Assembly: GCF_032062135.1 (NCBI RefSeq)
Contig: NC_092859.1
Span: 125,867,053-125,931,052 of the forward strand
DNA: 64,000 nucleotides
Direction: 5' to 3'
DNA from: Pyxicephalus adspersus
Taxonomy: Eukaryota; Chordata; Amphibia; Anura; Pyxicephalidae
Shown here: in pieces, positions 24,258 through 36,768 of the stretch
Numbering within the stretch: the first letter of the stretch is position 1
How the letters are laid out: each line of letters begins with the position of its first letter
Made by a program: the position numbers and the translations under genes
The notes under the pieces: model-generated
Seen by the model: the letters and a program-made list of their open reading frames with translations, nothing else
What the model was told of the DNA's origin: nothing
Database searches by the model: none

Positions 24258-25010
24258 GAGAAAATGTAAGAACAGAACAGTAGGCTACTTGCGGCACAGA
24301 AAAACAGGACAACCCCTTTGTCTGGACGACCACAGCGGGCTCACTACTTCACTACTTCTATAAAACAACTCCCTATTTGGAGTACATGTCCTCTCAACTG
24401 AAGCTGGATTCAACTACTGGAATCTGGAGACATTGCCTATATCAATTGATCAACATTAGGTTTCATCCTTTCATTTTGTCTTCCTCTATCAATGTATAAC
24501 ATATCCAGACCCCCATTGATATTGATTGTGAAATTCTACCCTTCTTGAACCCTTTCTATAAGGAATATTTTCATTAACAACCCTAATGAATCTTCCCATG
24601 ATACACGAGTCTGTAAGCCCCCCAACAATTATCAGTGTCTGAACCCATAAAAAGCACCTCAATATTTTTTTTTTTGGGTATACACCTGACTATTGATATT
24701 CATATATTGCTTTTATTCTTAATTGGGCATACCATCAACACTGTAATGTAATGGCCTCTATTATCCACTGAAGAAGCCCACATGGGCAAAACGCATTGGG
24801 ATGAGATCCAACTTTTTGTCTCTCTGATTCCTGATACACATTTGTAAAAACTTTGTTGAAAGATACAGTGTATTTACCTCTTTTACTCCCATTTTTTATT
24901 GTTTTTATTATTCTTGTATATTTATTAAAAGGGATTTTTCAATTTCATACAATACCTAAAAGTTTTTCTGTGCTGCAAGTAGCCTACTGCTCTGTCCTTA
25001 CATTTTCTTA
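24258..25010 (+). mobile_element. Inverted-repeat element with hammerhead-like motif
   Basis: Arms of about 46 bp (24260-24305 and 24962-25009), which include GTAGGCTACTTGC and AGCACAGAAAAAC or close variants, are inverted with about four mismatches. The ~650-bp centre has no coding potential that I recognise and carries the motif at 24762-24803. Confidence 0.75.
24762..24803 (+). ncRNA. Hammerhead-like motif, G12 lost
   Basis: TATCCA, CTGAAGA, A, GCCC-ACAT-GGGC, AAAA, CGCA, T, T, GGGATG. The core box CTGAAGA and a perfect 4-bp stem II are present. Stem I is the TATCC/GGATG pairing, with an A/G mismatch next to the core. The GAAA box reads AAAA, which should abolish activity. Confidence 0.4.
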
Positions 25011-25328
25011 AAAGATCAAATAACTTAATCATTATATTCTTGGGTTCAGTCAAGTAAAAGGTGGATACATAAGGCAAAATATGGAACTTTGGACACCTGG
25101 CATTAAAAAGGGCACAACTTTACAATGTTAGTACAAATTCTGTAATATTTTATATTAATAATACTACAGTAATATTTTAGTAGTAATTCAGTATTAATTC
25201 AACAATAGTACTAGAGTACTAGGTGTAGTTTAATTGATCATTTATATAAACAACATAGAACAGTACCATACTTTACATGTGGAGTTAAGAAAATTACATT
25301 TAAGGTTAAGAGTAAGCATAGTGGCATA

Positions 25329-25560
25329 TCAGTTCCAGCCTTTCCATGCATAGGAGTTCACCACCCCCATTTCATGGAGTTTGCCCTGTGCAATCCTCTT
25401 GCTGTCCGGTGCTTTCTCTGCTGAGTCCTTTGTGAGACGTTCAAGGAGGTTGGTTATATTTTCTTGGCTGAGAACTTTCTTTTTTTGTGACTTGGGAGGA
25501 TGATATTTGCTGGAACAAGTAGCACACCTCAGGTGAAGCATTTTTTTAAGATTTTGAGCT
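25329..25560 (-). CDS. Probable terminal exon, unrecognised protein
   Basis: A pyrimidine-rich stretch ends in CATTTCATCAG directly before 25560, and the following frame stays open for 76 codons to TGA at 25329. The peptide contains a CxxC pair (LRCATCSSKYHPPK), a lysine-rich run, an amphipathic stretch (ENITNLLERLTKDSA) and ends EMGVVNSYAWKGWN. It reads like a real C-terminus. I do not recognise the family and found no upstream exon, so an orphan exon of an old gene copy is possible. Confidence 0.4.
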
Positions 25561-27049
25561 CTGATGAAATGAGAATAAGATGAAATGAGGATGAGATGAG
25601 GAGAGAAGGTTGCAGGGTTTTTGCAGTCTTTTTGCAGTCTTTTTAGGTACAGAGCCTTCAAAAAATAAATACAAAAAAAAAGACAATTAAAAATTTATAG
25701 TGGAATAATTGGTCTGGAGCAGTGTTTCCTTTTTAGGGTTCCGTCGAACCCAAGGGTTCCTCCAGAGGTTTCTGGATGTTTCTTTAGCTTTGATCAATTT
25801 GTGGTTCTTGGGTCAGTTTACATGACACCATTGGTATTTTTGGCTATCTGTAGGACCAGCAATATATGAAGCCTTCTTTCCACTGACCATTACACTAATG
25901 TCCTGTGTGATGTGCATATTGTGATTATAAAAGTGTAATGTAACATTGGTCTAGAGTTACACTTTTGCTAGGGCTTTCAGTCTATGGTAATGGAAAGGAG
26001 AAAACATGCTTTATGCCAGTAGGGTTCTATATTATCTACTCGTGGCTTATTTACCCAGATTGTTAATAATAATATTATTCAGTATAAATTGTGATCTGTC
26101 ATTTTTTTAATTGATTTTTGTGTAAATGTTACAGGTATCTATGCAGTGGTGAAGCTTCAAACCTATGAGTCCTGATGAGAAATGTGGACCTGGCCCTTAC
26201 CTCTTCTTCCACAATACCTACTCAACACAGCTGCCCCTGTCCTCCTTTTTAATATAATTCAATAAATAAAAGTAAAATAAAAAAGGTGAAGGAACCCAAT
26301 AATGTTGAGGTAAGAGTCACAGAGGAGGAATCGGTGAGGATGGGGATGGAGGATTGCAGTGTCAGGATGAAGGGGTCATATTTAGATAAAACCCACCTAC
26401 AGAAGAGTGGATATAGATAGAGCTTACAGCTCTAAAAGCTCAAAGTAAACAAAGTAAGGGAAAATCTTAGTAATACATTATAATAATTTAGAAAGCAATA
26501 ACATACTAAGCTGAGGACTCACAAAACACATGCAGGACTACATCTATTCTATATATATGTACTTCATAAATAACGTAACAAGTGTCTCATAACTGTCTGG
26601 GAGTTGTTCTAACACTTCATGTTTACCCTGATACATATTGAAGGCAGCCTTGTGGAAGAATATATGCAGGAAACAGAAATGGCAAACAATAAAAAATGCT
26701 TCAACAGCAGAATCTGCACTAAGAACAAATAACTGGAATAATAATATGCAACGTAAAACATATTAATATTGCGTGCAAAAAGGCAGGTCACCTAAAGGCA
26801 AACTATTGAATAGAATAAAAGTAGAATAAATCAGCCAAGTTAAACAACAAAGGCCACAAGTATTAAATACGTCTTAGAAGTTTTAGATTCTGAATGCACA
26901 TATCAGTCCAATGAAAGCCTGTATTATTTTTAACTTGGTTCATAGACTGGGGCTATAAGTCATATGATCATGAACATTTCTTCACTTAGAAACAAAAAAA
27001 AATTAAAAACAGCTAATGTGTAGTATATCGTCTTAGAAGATCTAGTATT
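25561..27049. other. Intergenic, minor repeat fragments
   Basis: Around 25720-25800 the words GGAGCAGTGTTTCC and AAGGGTTCCTCCAGAGGTTT match the ends of the element at 43055-43315, so a diverged copy or fragment lies here. The rest is unremarkable. Confidence 0.4.
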
Positions 27050-27200
27050 ACCTTTTATTTATTAAGCTCCAGCATATCGTGCAGCTCTGTTCAATTATTA
27101 GGGCTGCAGCTGAACTTGCATACATAAGTACAAACTATAAGGAAAGAGGACCTTGTACAAATGAGCGTACAATCTATGAAGGCTGAGAAAGATGGATAGG
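27050..27200 (-). repeat. Retroposon 3' end, diverged
   Basis: TTTATTTATTAAGCTCCAGC, CATAAGTACAAAC and GCGTACAATCTATGAAGG align in order with the family copies at 8575-8800 and 45447-45720, without the long AAT tail. Confidence 0.6.
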
Positions 27201-27616
27201 CAGGTTTGAAGATGGTTTGAAGATGTGGGTGTTGAGGGATAATTTAAATATGTTTAAAGTGGGACCAATTCTATTGGGATTGGGTAGGAATATGTGGTTA
27301 TTACAATAACCTCTTGTTGGAAATAATATTGGTTATTTACAACACCTGCTATCCCAAACAGTCACCAGAAAGATACCTTTAAAAGATGTACTATATGATA
27401 TTTAAGATGTTAGGTTGGTAACTCTTGCTACATCTTCATTTCTAATGTTTTATAGAAAACAAACATTTCTGGATACTTATTTTATTTTCAGACAGGGCAA
27501 AGTCAGAAGCTAAATTGTGGATTGGGATGAACAAAAATGCTTCTGGCATTCTCGTGAAAAATTTCCTTGAAGTTCCGATGGTTCTGTAAAATTTCGCCAA
27601 AATCAGAAATCACTAT

Positions 27617-27804
27617 AGGAGGATTATCACGGCTGCATTCATAAATACAGCCGCAATAATCCTCCTGTCAGTGAGCGATCCCCGGGCACTACAGGTCAGA
27701 ATGAGGACAAACCCTCATTCTAACCTGTAGTGCCCGGGGATCTCTTACTGAGAGGAGGATTATCGCGGCTGTATTTATGAATGCAGCCACGATAATCCTC
27801 CTCT
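27617..27804. repeat. Three adjacent hairpins (cruciform-prone palindrome)
   Basis: Hairpin A spans 27617-27666 (AGGAGGATTATCACGGCTG mirrored by CAGCCGCAATAATCCTCCT). Hairpin B spans 27677-27742, with arms of about 30 bp around CAAA. Hairpin C, 27751-27804, is nearly the same as A. A and C are also inverted relative to each other, so the whole region can fold as one long stem or as three. Flanking words (GGGATGAACAAAA, AAATTTCGCCAAAATC) tie it to the element at 29401-30262. Confidence 0.9.
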
Positions 27805-29015
27805 CCGTGAGAGATCCGCCATGGCTGCATTTATTGAGATCGGGTGTGCGATACCTGGCACTAGAGGTAAATTCTCGCTTGTCAACCCTAAGTGTGGACA
27901 CTTTGTTAGCCCTGCCTATAATGATTTCCACAAGTCTTGGCTTAAGATACACTTTCACAACAAATTAAATGTAATGTCAAGCTTTCTCCATGAACTTCTT
28001 CATCTACTACATTTTGTCACATATATAGGTTCTCTTCGCATTTTTTCCATCATATAGGTGTTTTCTATCTTCCGGTACAAAGTTCCTGTATTCATATTTA
28101 TTTAACATATAAAAACTTAAATTTAGGTATTTGGTGTTAATAAGCACAAGTCAATAAGAGTTTTAGCATTTCTTCTACAGAAAAGTGTATTATAACAAAT
28201 TACACCTAAACACTGCACACATTCTAAAAAGATTAGTGATATGTGCTAGTTCTTTTATAAACGTAAATAAGTAAATTTCAATATTAATGGCTTTAGTAGA
28301 GAACCTGGCAAGCTTATAATGAAAAAGCATTCCTGGTTGTTGGAATTATAATGCAGATTACAGTCATACCTGTTTATTGTATCCTGCTCCAGCCAGTCTC
28401 TCAGGCAACAGTCATGCTGAATATTCCAAATTTATTCTAGTGTCCAAATCAAGCTTGCAGCTTCTTTTAGGGAATATAATTGCAGGGATGGACCTGCCTG
28501 CTCTCCTTAGAAGATGTCTTATACCAGATATATATATTAACAACAGTGTAACTTTGCATACAATTAAAAAAACAAACATGAGAATATATTGCTTTTTGTC
28601 AGAATTTTCAACTTGCTTGCTAACAAGATTTTAACTGGATCTGGCCTTGCCTCTGATTTTTGTGGCACTTTCCATTGCCATTAGATACGTACATAATTGC
28701 TGATGTGACTTGTTCTGCAAGTTTACTTTGAAAGAGAAGTAACTAGGCACTAAGAATAAACACATAACTGCAGATCACTAATTGTATTTCCTTCTTGTCT
28801 CACCCAACCAGAACTGATTGTCCAGCTTTGTTACTTATACATTTTTCTGGTGAATATTTCTGCAGAAAATCTTGTTTTATGCTAATTAGTGATACACATA
28901 CGCATGAAAATCAAAACTGTGCAAACTGATGATCACCTTTATCACTAGCATTTTATTATATAATATCTATTGCTATAAGACAATACTACTATGATATTAT
29001 TAGCAGCAAACTACA

Positions 29016-29020
<5 letters not shown>
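27805..29020. other. Intergenic, nothing recognised
   Basis: AT-rich DNA without supported features. Confidence 0.4.

Positions 29021-29050
<30 letters not shown>
29021..29050. repeat. (TA)n microsatellite
   Basis: A pure TA run of about 30 bp. Confidence 0.95.
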
Positions 29051-29053
<3 letters not shown>

Positions 29054-29400
29054 TAAACGTTTGGTCACACAGTTGCTTTTCTATTTCTGGAGCACAGGCA
29101 CTGCAAATGCAAGGACAGTGCATACAAATGCATTGACCTGAGGTGTGGTTTTCTGCTGCTTGAGGTATTGCAGCTGTTTGCTATGTGCAACCCCATGTCT
29201 GAATAGGACCAAAGGGCTAAATAATTAAACTTGTGGGTATGGATAGCTGATTAACTACTCATCTACTACCCATCTACAGTTTCCTCCGTGTTTTAGCATT
29301 GAAATAAATGGGCAGATGAAATGTTAGATCTTAGAGGAGGCAGTAGATGGGAAATAATGTGTAATGGGAAGAATTGATAAGCGATTAAAAAGCAAGCAGT

Positions 29401-30262
29401 AGGGATGAGAAAATTTTCCTAAACTTCCGATGGGTCCACAAAATTTCGGCGAACCAATTTCGCGAAACCATCAGAAGATCGAGGAAATCATTAGGATCCC
29501 CGGCACTAGAAGTTAATTAATCTCTAGTGCCCTGGGATCGCAGTGGAACTGCAGATGAACTATTAATGGAGTTTCTCCATTGAGAGTTCATCTGCAGTTC
29601 AGTTTCCACAGTCACTGGGCTGATAAGTACAGCCTGGTGACCGTGGGAACTAAACTGCAGATGAACTCTCAATCGAGAAACTCCATTGAGAGTTCGACGA
29701 CAGTCACAGCTTGCGTGCCTCCAATCAGCTGAGACCACAAAAAGTTCTTATCAGCCCGGTGATTGTGGGAACTGAACTGCAGATGAACTCTCAATGGAGA
29801 AACTCCATTGAGAGTTCATCTGCAGTTCCACTGCGATGAACTCTGCGATTCCACTGCGAAATTGTAAGCAAGAACAGCGAAATTGTAAGCAAGAACAGCC
29901 GGTGTAAATTTGCCAAACAAGATCGAATTTAAAAAAAAAAAAAACATTGATCACCTCAGCGTGTGATCCCCCGCACTACAGGTCAAATGGGCACAAGTCT
30001 CCCCATTCAAAACCTCTAGTGCTCTCCTCAGCCTTCCTCAGCCAATCAGAGAGCACTAGAGGTTTTGAATAGGGAGACTTGTCCCCATTTAACCTCTAGT
30101 GTGGGGGATCACACGCTGAGCTGATCAAGGTTTTTTTTTTTTTAAGTTCGATCTCGTTTGGCAAATTTACACCGGCTGTTCTTGCGTACAATTTCGGTAA
30201 GCGAGAACGACTAAATTTGCCGCCAGATCGAGATTTAAAAACTCGCTCGCTCATCCCTAGCA
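29401..30262. mobile_element. Composite foldback element (TAGGGATGAG ends)
   Basis: It opens with TAGGGATGAGAAAATTTTCC and closes with ACTCGCTCGCTCATCCCTA. A short GCAG flanks both ends. Inside are three hairpins built from GCAGATGAACTCTCAATGGA-type arms (about 29543-29612, 29649-29697 and 29770-29830). A long stem, 29955-30017 against 30048-30119, continues outward through GTAAATTTGCCAAAC to 29870 and 30230. No transposase is visible. Confidence 0.8.
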
Positions 30263-32249
30263 GGCAGATTGGATAGGCAATTAATGAGCAGCAGGCAGGA
30301 TGGATGGGAGAATAATGAGAAACAGACAGGCTAGATTGGTGATAAATGAGCAGAAGGCAGACATTCAGCCATCTGTAACCACCCATTGACCAGCTGTGAA
30401 CAGCTACTACTATTTATCCAATACCCTTGCTACATGCTAAAAATACCCACCCATGAAGTAGGAAGCAGGTGTAGAGTATATTAACTTTAGAAAGTAAGAT
30501 TTCAATAATATTTCAAGTCACATTTACTTTTTCTAATATTCTACTCCTTGCGGAGAAACTTCTACTTTGCTTACTGAGAAACTGCTTGTTTTGCAGAACA
30601 GACTTGTATTTTATTGAATTAAGAATACTGTTTCCATAGCAAGAGAATCTTGTTTGCTATTTATGCAATCTCTTCATTTACACATATTTTCCACTGGCAG
30701 GAATATCTAAGACCTCCCCTCAGTTTTAGAGGGTGCTCATGCCAGTGACCCTGGTCAGAATTGAACTTGTCCTCATATCATGCACAATGAAGCATTTGAG
30801 ATCTGTACTTGTGATCTCTACTAGGCAGTGTGGAGAAATCCATTTTCAAATTTCACATCAGAAGCAATAACATCTAAAAAAAGGTATGCATTTAAAATTT
30901 TTAGGGAGATAAGGGAAGGTTTAAAATCAGTCTATTATTTGCCATCCAATATTTATTATGAAGATTTTCTCATGATTTCCCATCCTGAGGACTAGAAAAA
31001 ATAGGAAATAAGTGGTTTCCTCTCCAATGGGGCAAACCCCACTAGAACAAATGTCCACAATTGAAAATTTCTCTTTTATTTTTGTTCCGGTGGCAACTCA
31101 AAACATTGGATTTACCCCCATTTTAATAGCCAGTGACAATGGTGGTGGGGACAGCTACAGAGAGCTCCCTAATAAATTATTGTGAGGCCACATGGCAGTA
31201 GCTCTAACCTATCACTACTTCATTCATCTATCCATGTTTGTCCTTTATACATATCTTACCTCTTTTTCATTGACCTCTGTTTCACTGACCAAATTACAGT
31301 ACGCTAATAAATCAGATTAGACACATGGGGAATTTTACACCAATATTTATAACTATGATTGGGGCTACTGTCTGTAGGATATGGGGGTAGTGGCCAGGGT
31401 GAGATCAGATAAAGTGGGGGTATAAGTAAGGGAGATAATAAAGTGCTACATTGGCAAAAACATTAAATAGGTGTATAAAGCTATATGTAAAAAATACAAT
31501 TTAAAATCGGAGATACAGAAAGCCTTCCAAGCACGATGATTGAATTGGAATTCATTCAGAAACCTGTCTCAGTGCAATGGATAATTAATTTCCAAGGCCA
31601 CACTGTGTTTAGGAAAGAATAGAGAGACAATGAAGGAGAAGGCCTTTGTTTGTTTGATAAATCTTGTTTAAGAGGAACTCCTAATAAAGCTAGGTGTGAG
31701 GAATGTGGCGGTGTGTAGTCTCCATGGATATATAAACATTGTACAGGTAATACACGGACATTGTTATAAGCCACTGCAGACTGTGCTGAATTCCAACTAC
31801 CGCTACAATGTAAAATAATCAGCATTCAGGGACCTTGCAATGACTATCCAAATATCCAGACATTAAATGTGACACCGGGCCTTTCAGTAAATGATAACTG
31901 AAATAAAAAAGTAAGTTTTGTAGTAAGGTTTAGGGGACAAATCACCATATTAGAAGGGAAGTCAAAGAACAACTGACCAAGAATGCCTAAAATAATATAA
32001 TATATTATAGTAGAGTTGATTTTTGAAATATCAAAGGGCCTATAGAATTAGGAGTTTTAAGAAAAGCACGGTTTCAACAGGTTAGAAATCTATTTTGTTT
32101 TGTAAGGTTTCAAGAAAACAGAGAGAAATCTAATAAACATATTTAAATACATTACAATATTTAAATAAATTTTGTAGCAAGAACAATGCAAAAAAATTAT
32201 ATAAAATAATGAAAACCTACATGAAATAGGATCATTTAAAGATGATTGT
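30263..32249. other. Intergenic, nothing recognised
   Basis: About 2 kb without supported exons. A few degenerate GAGCAGCAGGCAG-type words near 30280-30360 suggest weak local duplication. Confidence 0.4.
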
Positions 32250-32640
32250 AACGCACGGAGAGACAGGACCACTAGGGGGTGCTATGGCCCCCACGGAGGT
32301 GGCATGAGCCCTATGAAGGGCCAAGGTGCAGAGTCTAAGCAGTAACCAAGTTTTCTCCAGAGCCTCTGATGGTGAGGATGTTGCGCTGCTGGTTGCAGTC
32401 CTTGGGCACACCAAGGTAGGCAAAACACGGTACCAAATCACAACACAGAAGGATAGTCAAGGGAAGCCGGGAAGTGGGGGTCGAGGCAGGCAGCAAGCAA
32501 GAGAGGTCAGGTCACACGCCGGGGGTCAATAGCCAGGGATCCAGGAGACAGACACCAGTGACACAGGGGCCACTGCAGGCACAGGGAACACAGGAGACAC
32601 TGGAAACAGCAGGAGGTACAGGTGATGCAGGGATATCCAC
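32250..32640. repeat. GC-rich interspersed repeat, possibly LTR-element remnant
   Basis: This GC-rich block begins ACGCACGGAGAGACAGGACC and contains ACACGGTACCAAATCACAAC and CAGCAAGCAAGAGAGGTCAG, which I associate with dispersed retroelement remnants in frogs. Composition is sharply unlike its AT-rich flanks. No protein is recognisable. Confidence 0.45.
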
Positions 32641-32785
32641 AGACATATTTTTTATATTTTAATAAAAAGTATGTCATTTCTAAATTGTATAGATTGAAGC
32701 AGGTCCCACTTATATTTAAAACATATGAGCTTTTGACCTTGCAGTTTATGCACAGTATAGGGCTATACAAACGGTGAGTCCTTTC

Positions 32786-33291
32786 TTAAAGCATACCAAA
32801 ACTTAGAATTTTTACTTTACATTAAAGGGTAGACAATCCATTTATTTTAAGTAACAATTTTGTTTGTTAGTGTTTTTTTTAAGTGCAACACCCTCTTCTT
32901 TTTTAAAAAGGGTGCAGCACCGCTACCTTCACCGCCCCCTCAAGAATGAATGGGAGCGCAGAGCCTCTCAAGATACCTACATCACGCATCCCAGGAAGCT
33001 CTTGGCTCTCCTTTCATCAATAGGGAAAAAATTGCCAATCTCACTGTGAGTTTTTTCCAATCTATGTCACCGGATCTCGCGCCCGTACAGTGCCAGATCA
33101 GGTGACGTAGGAAGAAGAACGTGGAAGAAAAGAATAGAAGACCTGGGCGCCTGGTGCTCCTTCCGCACTGGGTCAAAGACAGATACCGGGACGACACGGG
33201 ACCCGATGGAAGAAACTTCTTGACGGACAGACTGATCTGCGGCATTGAAGGTAAGTGTGATTTTTTTGTTTTGGGTTTACTTCTGCTTTAA
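32786..33291. mobile_element. TTAA-flanked MITE
   Basis: Left end TTAAAGCATACCAAAACTT is matched by right end GGTTTACTTCTGCTTTAA. It shares AAGGGTAGACAATCC, CATCACGCATCCCAGGAAGC and a CCGATGGAAGAAACTTCTTG block with copies at 8270-8400, 8890-9225 and 38985-39360. Confidence 0.7.
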
Positions 33292-36035
33292 TGAGTGGAA
33301 TGTAATTTGTATAACTGTAAGTTGGTCATATTGCAGTTTATACTTTGCATGTACAAAATAATGAGTAGGGATTTTTCTCACTATGCCTTTCATAGACTAC
33401 CGGTCTACTTCCCCAGGAGCTTTGTAGAGGCTGTTTGATATCTGTATAAGCACAAGGACTAAATTTACTATACATGGGCAATCATGTTTGATATGAAAGC
33501 AGACTGCTATATTTTGTCATTTCAAAGCAATATAACTAATAGTATGAAGTATAAAATTAACAGAACAGAGTAAATAGAGCAGGTAAAACACTTGATGAAG
33601 ATAGTATTGGAGAAATGCTGTTAAGGACTTGAGACAGATGGAAAGGGAAATGCTACAGCTCATCCAGATGTAGTCACCAAAAGTTAGCATCGGGACGAGC
33701 TGTTATGGTTTCCGTCCTTCTGTCAGAAGTCCCTTAAGGTTTATCTCAATTACCATTGATTTCTTCGTTTTTCAACAATCATGGGAATATGATCTTGGAT
33801 GTCTGTTATTGTGATGTGGCATCCAATAGGAGTCATGGTACTTGGTATATGCTTTGGTGAAGTCAACAGTGTCAACAGTCAAGAGCAATTTTTCATATGT
33901 CTTGCATTTATTCTCACATGGTATAGGAATAAAATGAAAGATGGCATTCTTGACCTCCTTCTGAAAATGCTATTGGCCGGTCTTTAGCCCAATACTTTAA
34001 AAATTCCAGACCCAGAATATGACTACAGATCAGAAAGGTCAAATGAATATGAATATAAATGCAGAAATGTCAGATTTCCTTATGAATTCTTATTTCAGCC
34101 AGTAATAAAACAATAGGGTCAACACGATAACTAGGAAACGAGGAGCACCAGCATTAAAAATGTTACTCTTATGAAAAGCTTCTTTACCTGATATAACTAT
34201 CTTTTTTTTTTCTATCACAACAGCAGTACTTTGAGGATAAAGCAACCCCGCAATATAAACCTTTTAGATAACCTCCACTTATACTACCATAATGCTTAGA
34301 ATACAAAGCCAGCCATGCAGTGCATTATCATCAGGCACACAACTTGGCCTTGGGTTTCATGCTTGATTCTCCAAGGTCTACATAATTACACAACAACGAA
34401 AACACTGTCACATCATATTACTCAATTAAATATGTGCTTTATAGTTGTTCCCGCTCTGCAAGTGCTGGAGTTTAATAATGTAGAGGTAGATTTATTTGGC
34501 AAAATTGTTATTAGTTTATATTCCACAGTATTGTAGTGTTGTTCCCTTTCCAAATACTGATCTCTTTGTAATTTAAATCCGGTGGTATGTCTAGTCTTGC
34601 TGCTTCCTGAGGCTCTTATTAAAATAGCATCTTTCTCATACTTTTAGAACTTTACAGCCTTCAGGAGCTGTGATCAGTACAATATAAAAAAATATATTCT
34701 TTATTAGTACACCTAATAAAACAGAACAAAGCTATTATTCTAGTCACTTGTTTGACATAAAAAATTGAACAGATTATTACAATGAGTCATAAAGAAAAAG
34801 ACAGAAAAATTGGAGAACAGGGGCATCTTGGGAAACTGACCTGGTAAACCTAAGCATGTTACTCTCTATATTATACCTAACATACATACAGCATAAAAAT
34901 AAATAGAAAGGTTTCAGATATAGATATGTAGATTGGCAGGCAAGTGGAAGAAGGCTTATTTAACCACAGGTATAGATAGGGCAGGGGGAAACATATACCA
35001 AAAGCTAATACCCTAATAGACTGCTTTGGTAGGTTGGAACAGGCAAATCTTCCCAGGTTCAATTCACCAAAGGTTTTGCAAATTCTGTTTAGGTTGCCAA
35101 ACCCAAATGTTTTAGATAATTCCGTTGAAGTCTAATCAAGGTAACTCTTGCTAGTAAGTTCTGGCCATTTTAGGGGTAATAGATAAACTACTGTCACAAA
35201 AGCATAGGTAGCTTGGGACAGCCATTAGGGACATGTGGTGGTGGGGATGAAAGGTGTGTTGTTGGTGTTTGTTTTTTTATGTGGCTATAAATGCTGCTAC
35301 AATCTAAAATACACAAATCATTGAAATAACATGTTTGAGAACATGTTATAATTTTCACATACAGTCTCAGTGACAGCAGTAGCAGGGTATCTGAGTGACT
35401 GCAGACTCTTTTAAGGTTGGTTTAGCAAGTGGCAGACATAAATTGACCATTCATTCCCTAAAGCTTTCTTTGTTCTTCTTGATGCAAAACTGTCTTGGCA
35501 CTGGTCATTTTCTTTCAAACTGGTATTACGAATGAAGAAACTTCTGATAATATGTGTAAAAATGGCCAACCCAATGAGCAATATTTACATATTACCTCTT
35601 TAGTCACTGAACATTTTTTTTAATTTTGGCAATATCTGGGTTCCACATTTTATATGGTTTTTGAGTTTGTAGTCTACCCTGATATATAGTCCCCACACTC
35701 GGGATCATCCAATGAGAGGCTGTTGTAATGGTACATCCGTCTCTGACCCCTCTTCCACAGATGGCTGCAGCTGACTTCAGAAATGGCATTGCTTTGCTTA
35801 TAAAATTTGCTTGCTTTCTCATACTGTGACTGTTAACCAAGTGAAATTACAGCAAATATTTCTAGTTCTAAACAAGTAATATAAAGAGGTATTACACATA
35901 GTTTTGAAATGTCAGTATTAGGTTGAAATAGGTCTGGCAACAGAAGTAGATCTCACAATAAACCAGCAGCCACTAGTGAATCCTCAGCTAAAACTCAACC
36001 ATTTGGATGTGGATCCAGAATTCACCAAACTATGG
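33292..36035. other. Intergenic, nothing recognised
   Basis: About 2.7 kb of AT-rich DNA without an exon or repeat I can support. Confidence 0.4.
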
Positions 36036-36480
36036 GTAGCTGTAAGGAACTTACCCGCCCTGTGAGCCCGCGGTGTCCCTGGGGTTCCCAGCCACAGAGG
36101 GGGACGCCACAGTAGCAGGCAGCATGGCCGAGGCTGCTGCCCTGCTCCCAGCTTGTCTGTCTCTACAGGCGGAGGGATCCGCTCTGGCCAAAGTACTGTT
36201 CAGCCAGGCAGCAGCCCTTGCATCGCTTTGGATGTGGTTCCTGCTCCCAGCACTCCTTTGCAAGTGCAAAGTAGTGCACGTCCTAGGGGTACTGTGGGAA
36301 GAGGTGCGCGTGTCACCATGCGTCCCTCTTGTACCCCCCGAGGGCGTGGCACTCGGCTGCCTCGTCCTAGGGCGGGACAGAGTTAGTTTGAATTCCCTGC
36401 GGCCAATCAGCTGCAGGGGATTTACTCAGTCTCCTATCAGACAGTGCCAGGTGGCGCAAGGTGATTGGTCATCCTGGCCA

Positions 36481-36488
36481 TTTAAGGA
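36481..36488 (+). promoter_or_regulatory. Putative LTR TATA-like box
   Basis: TTTAAGGAG follows GC-rich DNA within the solo LTR and precedes the AATAAA by about 280 bp, the usual order of promoter and polyadenylation site in an LTR. Confidence 0.4.
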
Positions 36489-36762
36489 GAGCCTGTCCAT
36501 TACACCATTGCCCGATATAGCCTCTGTTACACAGTGTGCTTGGGTGTGTCTTGTATATGTTAAACTTTATCTGCTTGTCATCTCCTCAGTGACCTGGTCT
36601 GAATCTAACTCTGATTGAACTCTGCCAGCCCTGACCTCGGATTGTTATTGACCATTCTGCCTGCTGCCAGCCCTGACCTCGGATTGTTACTGACCTGCAT
36701 TTGCCTTATCCTTCTGTACCTTGCTTGATTGAAATTAACCCTTGCTGTGCTGTGCTGTTTTG

Positions 36763-36768
36763 AATAAA
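36763..36768 (+). terminator. Putative LTR polyadenylation signal
   Basis: AATAAA in GAATAAACCTGATTC, about 55 bp before the LTR end. Confidence 0.45.

Noticed and set aside
36073..36618. 181-codon plus-strand frame
   Set aside because: Lies wholly inside the solo LTR and resembles no retroelement protein.
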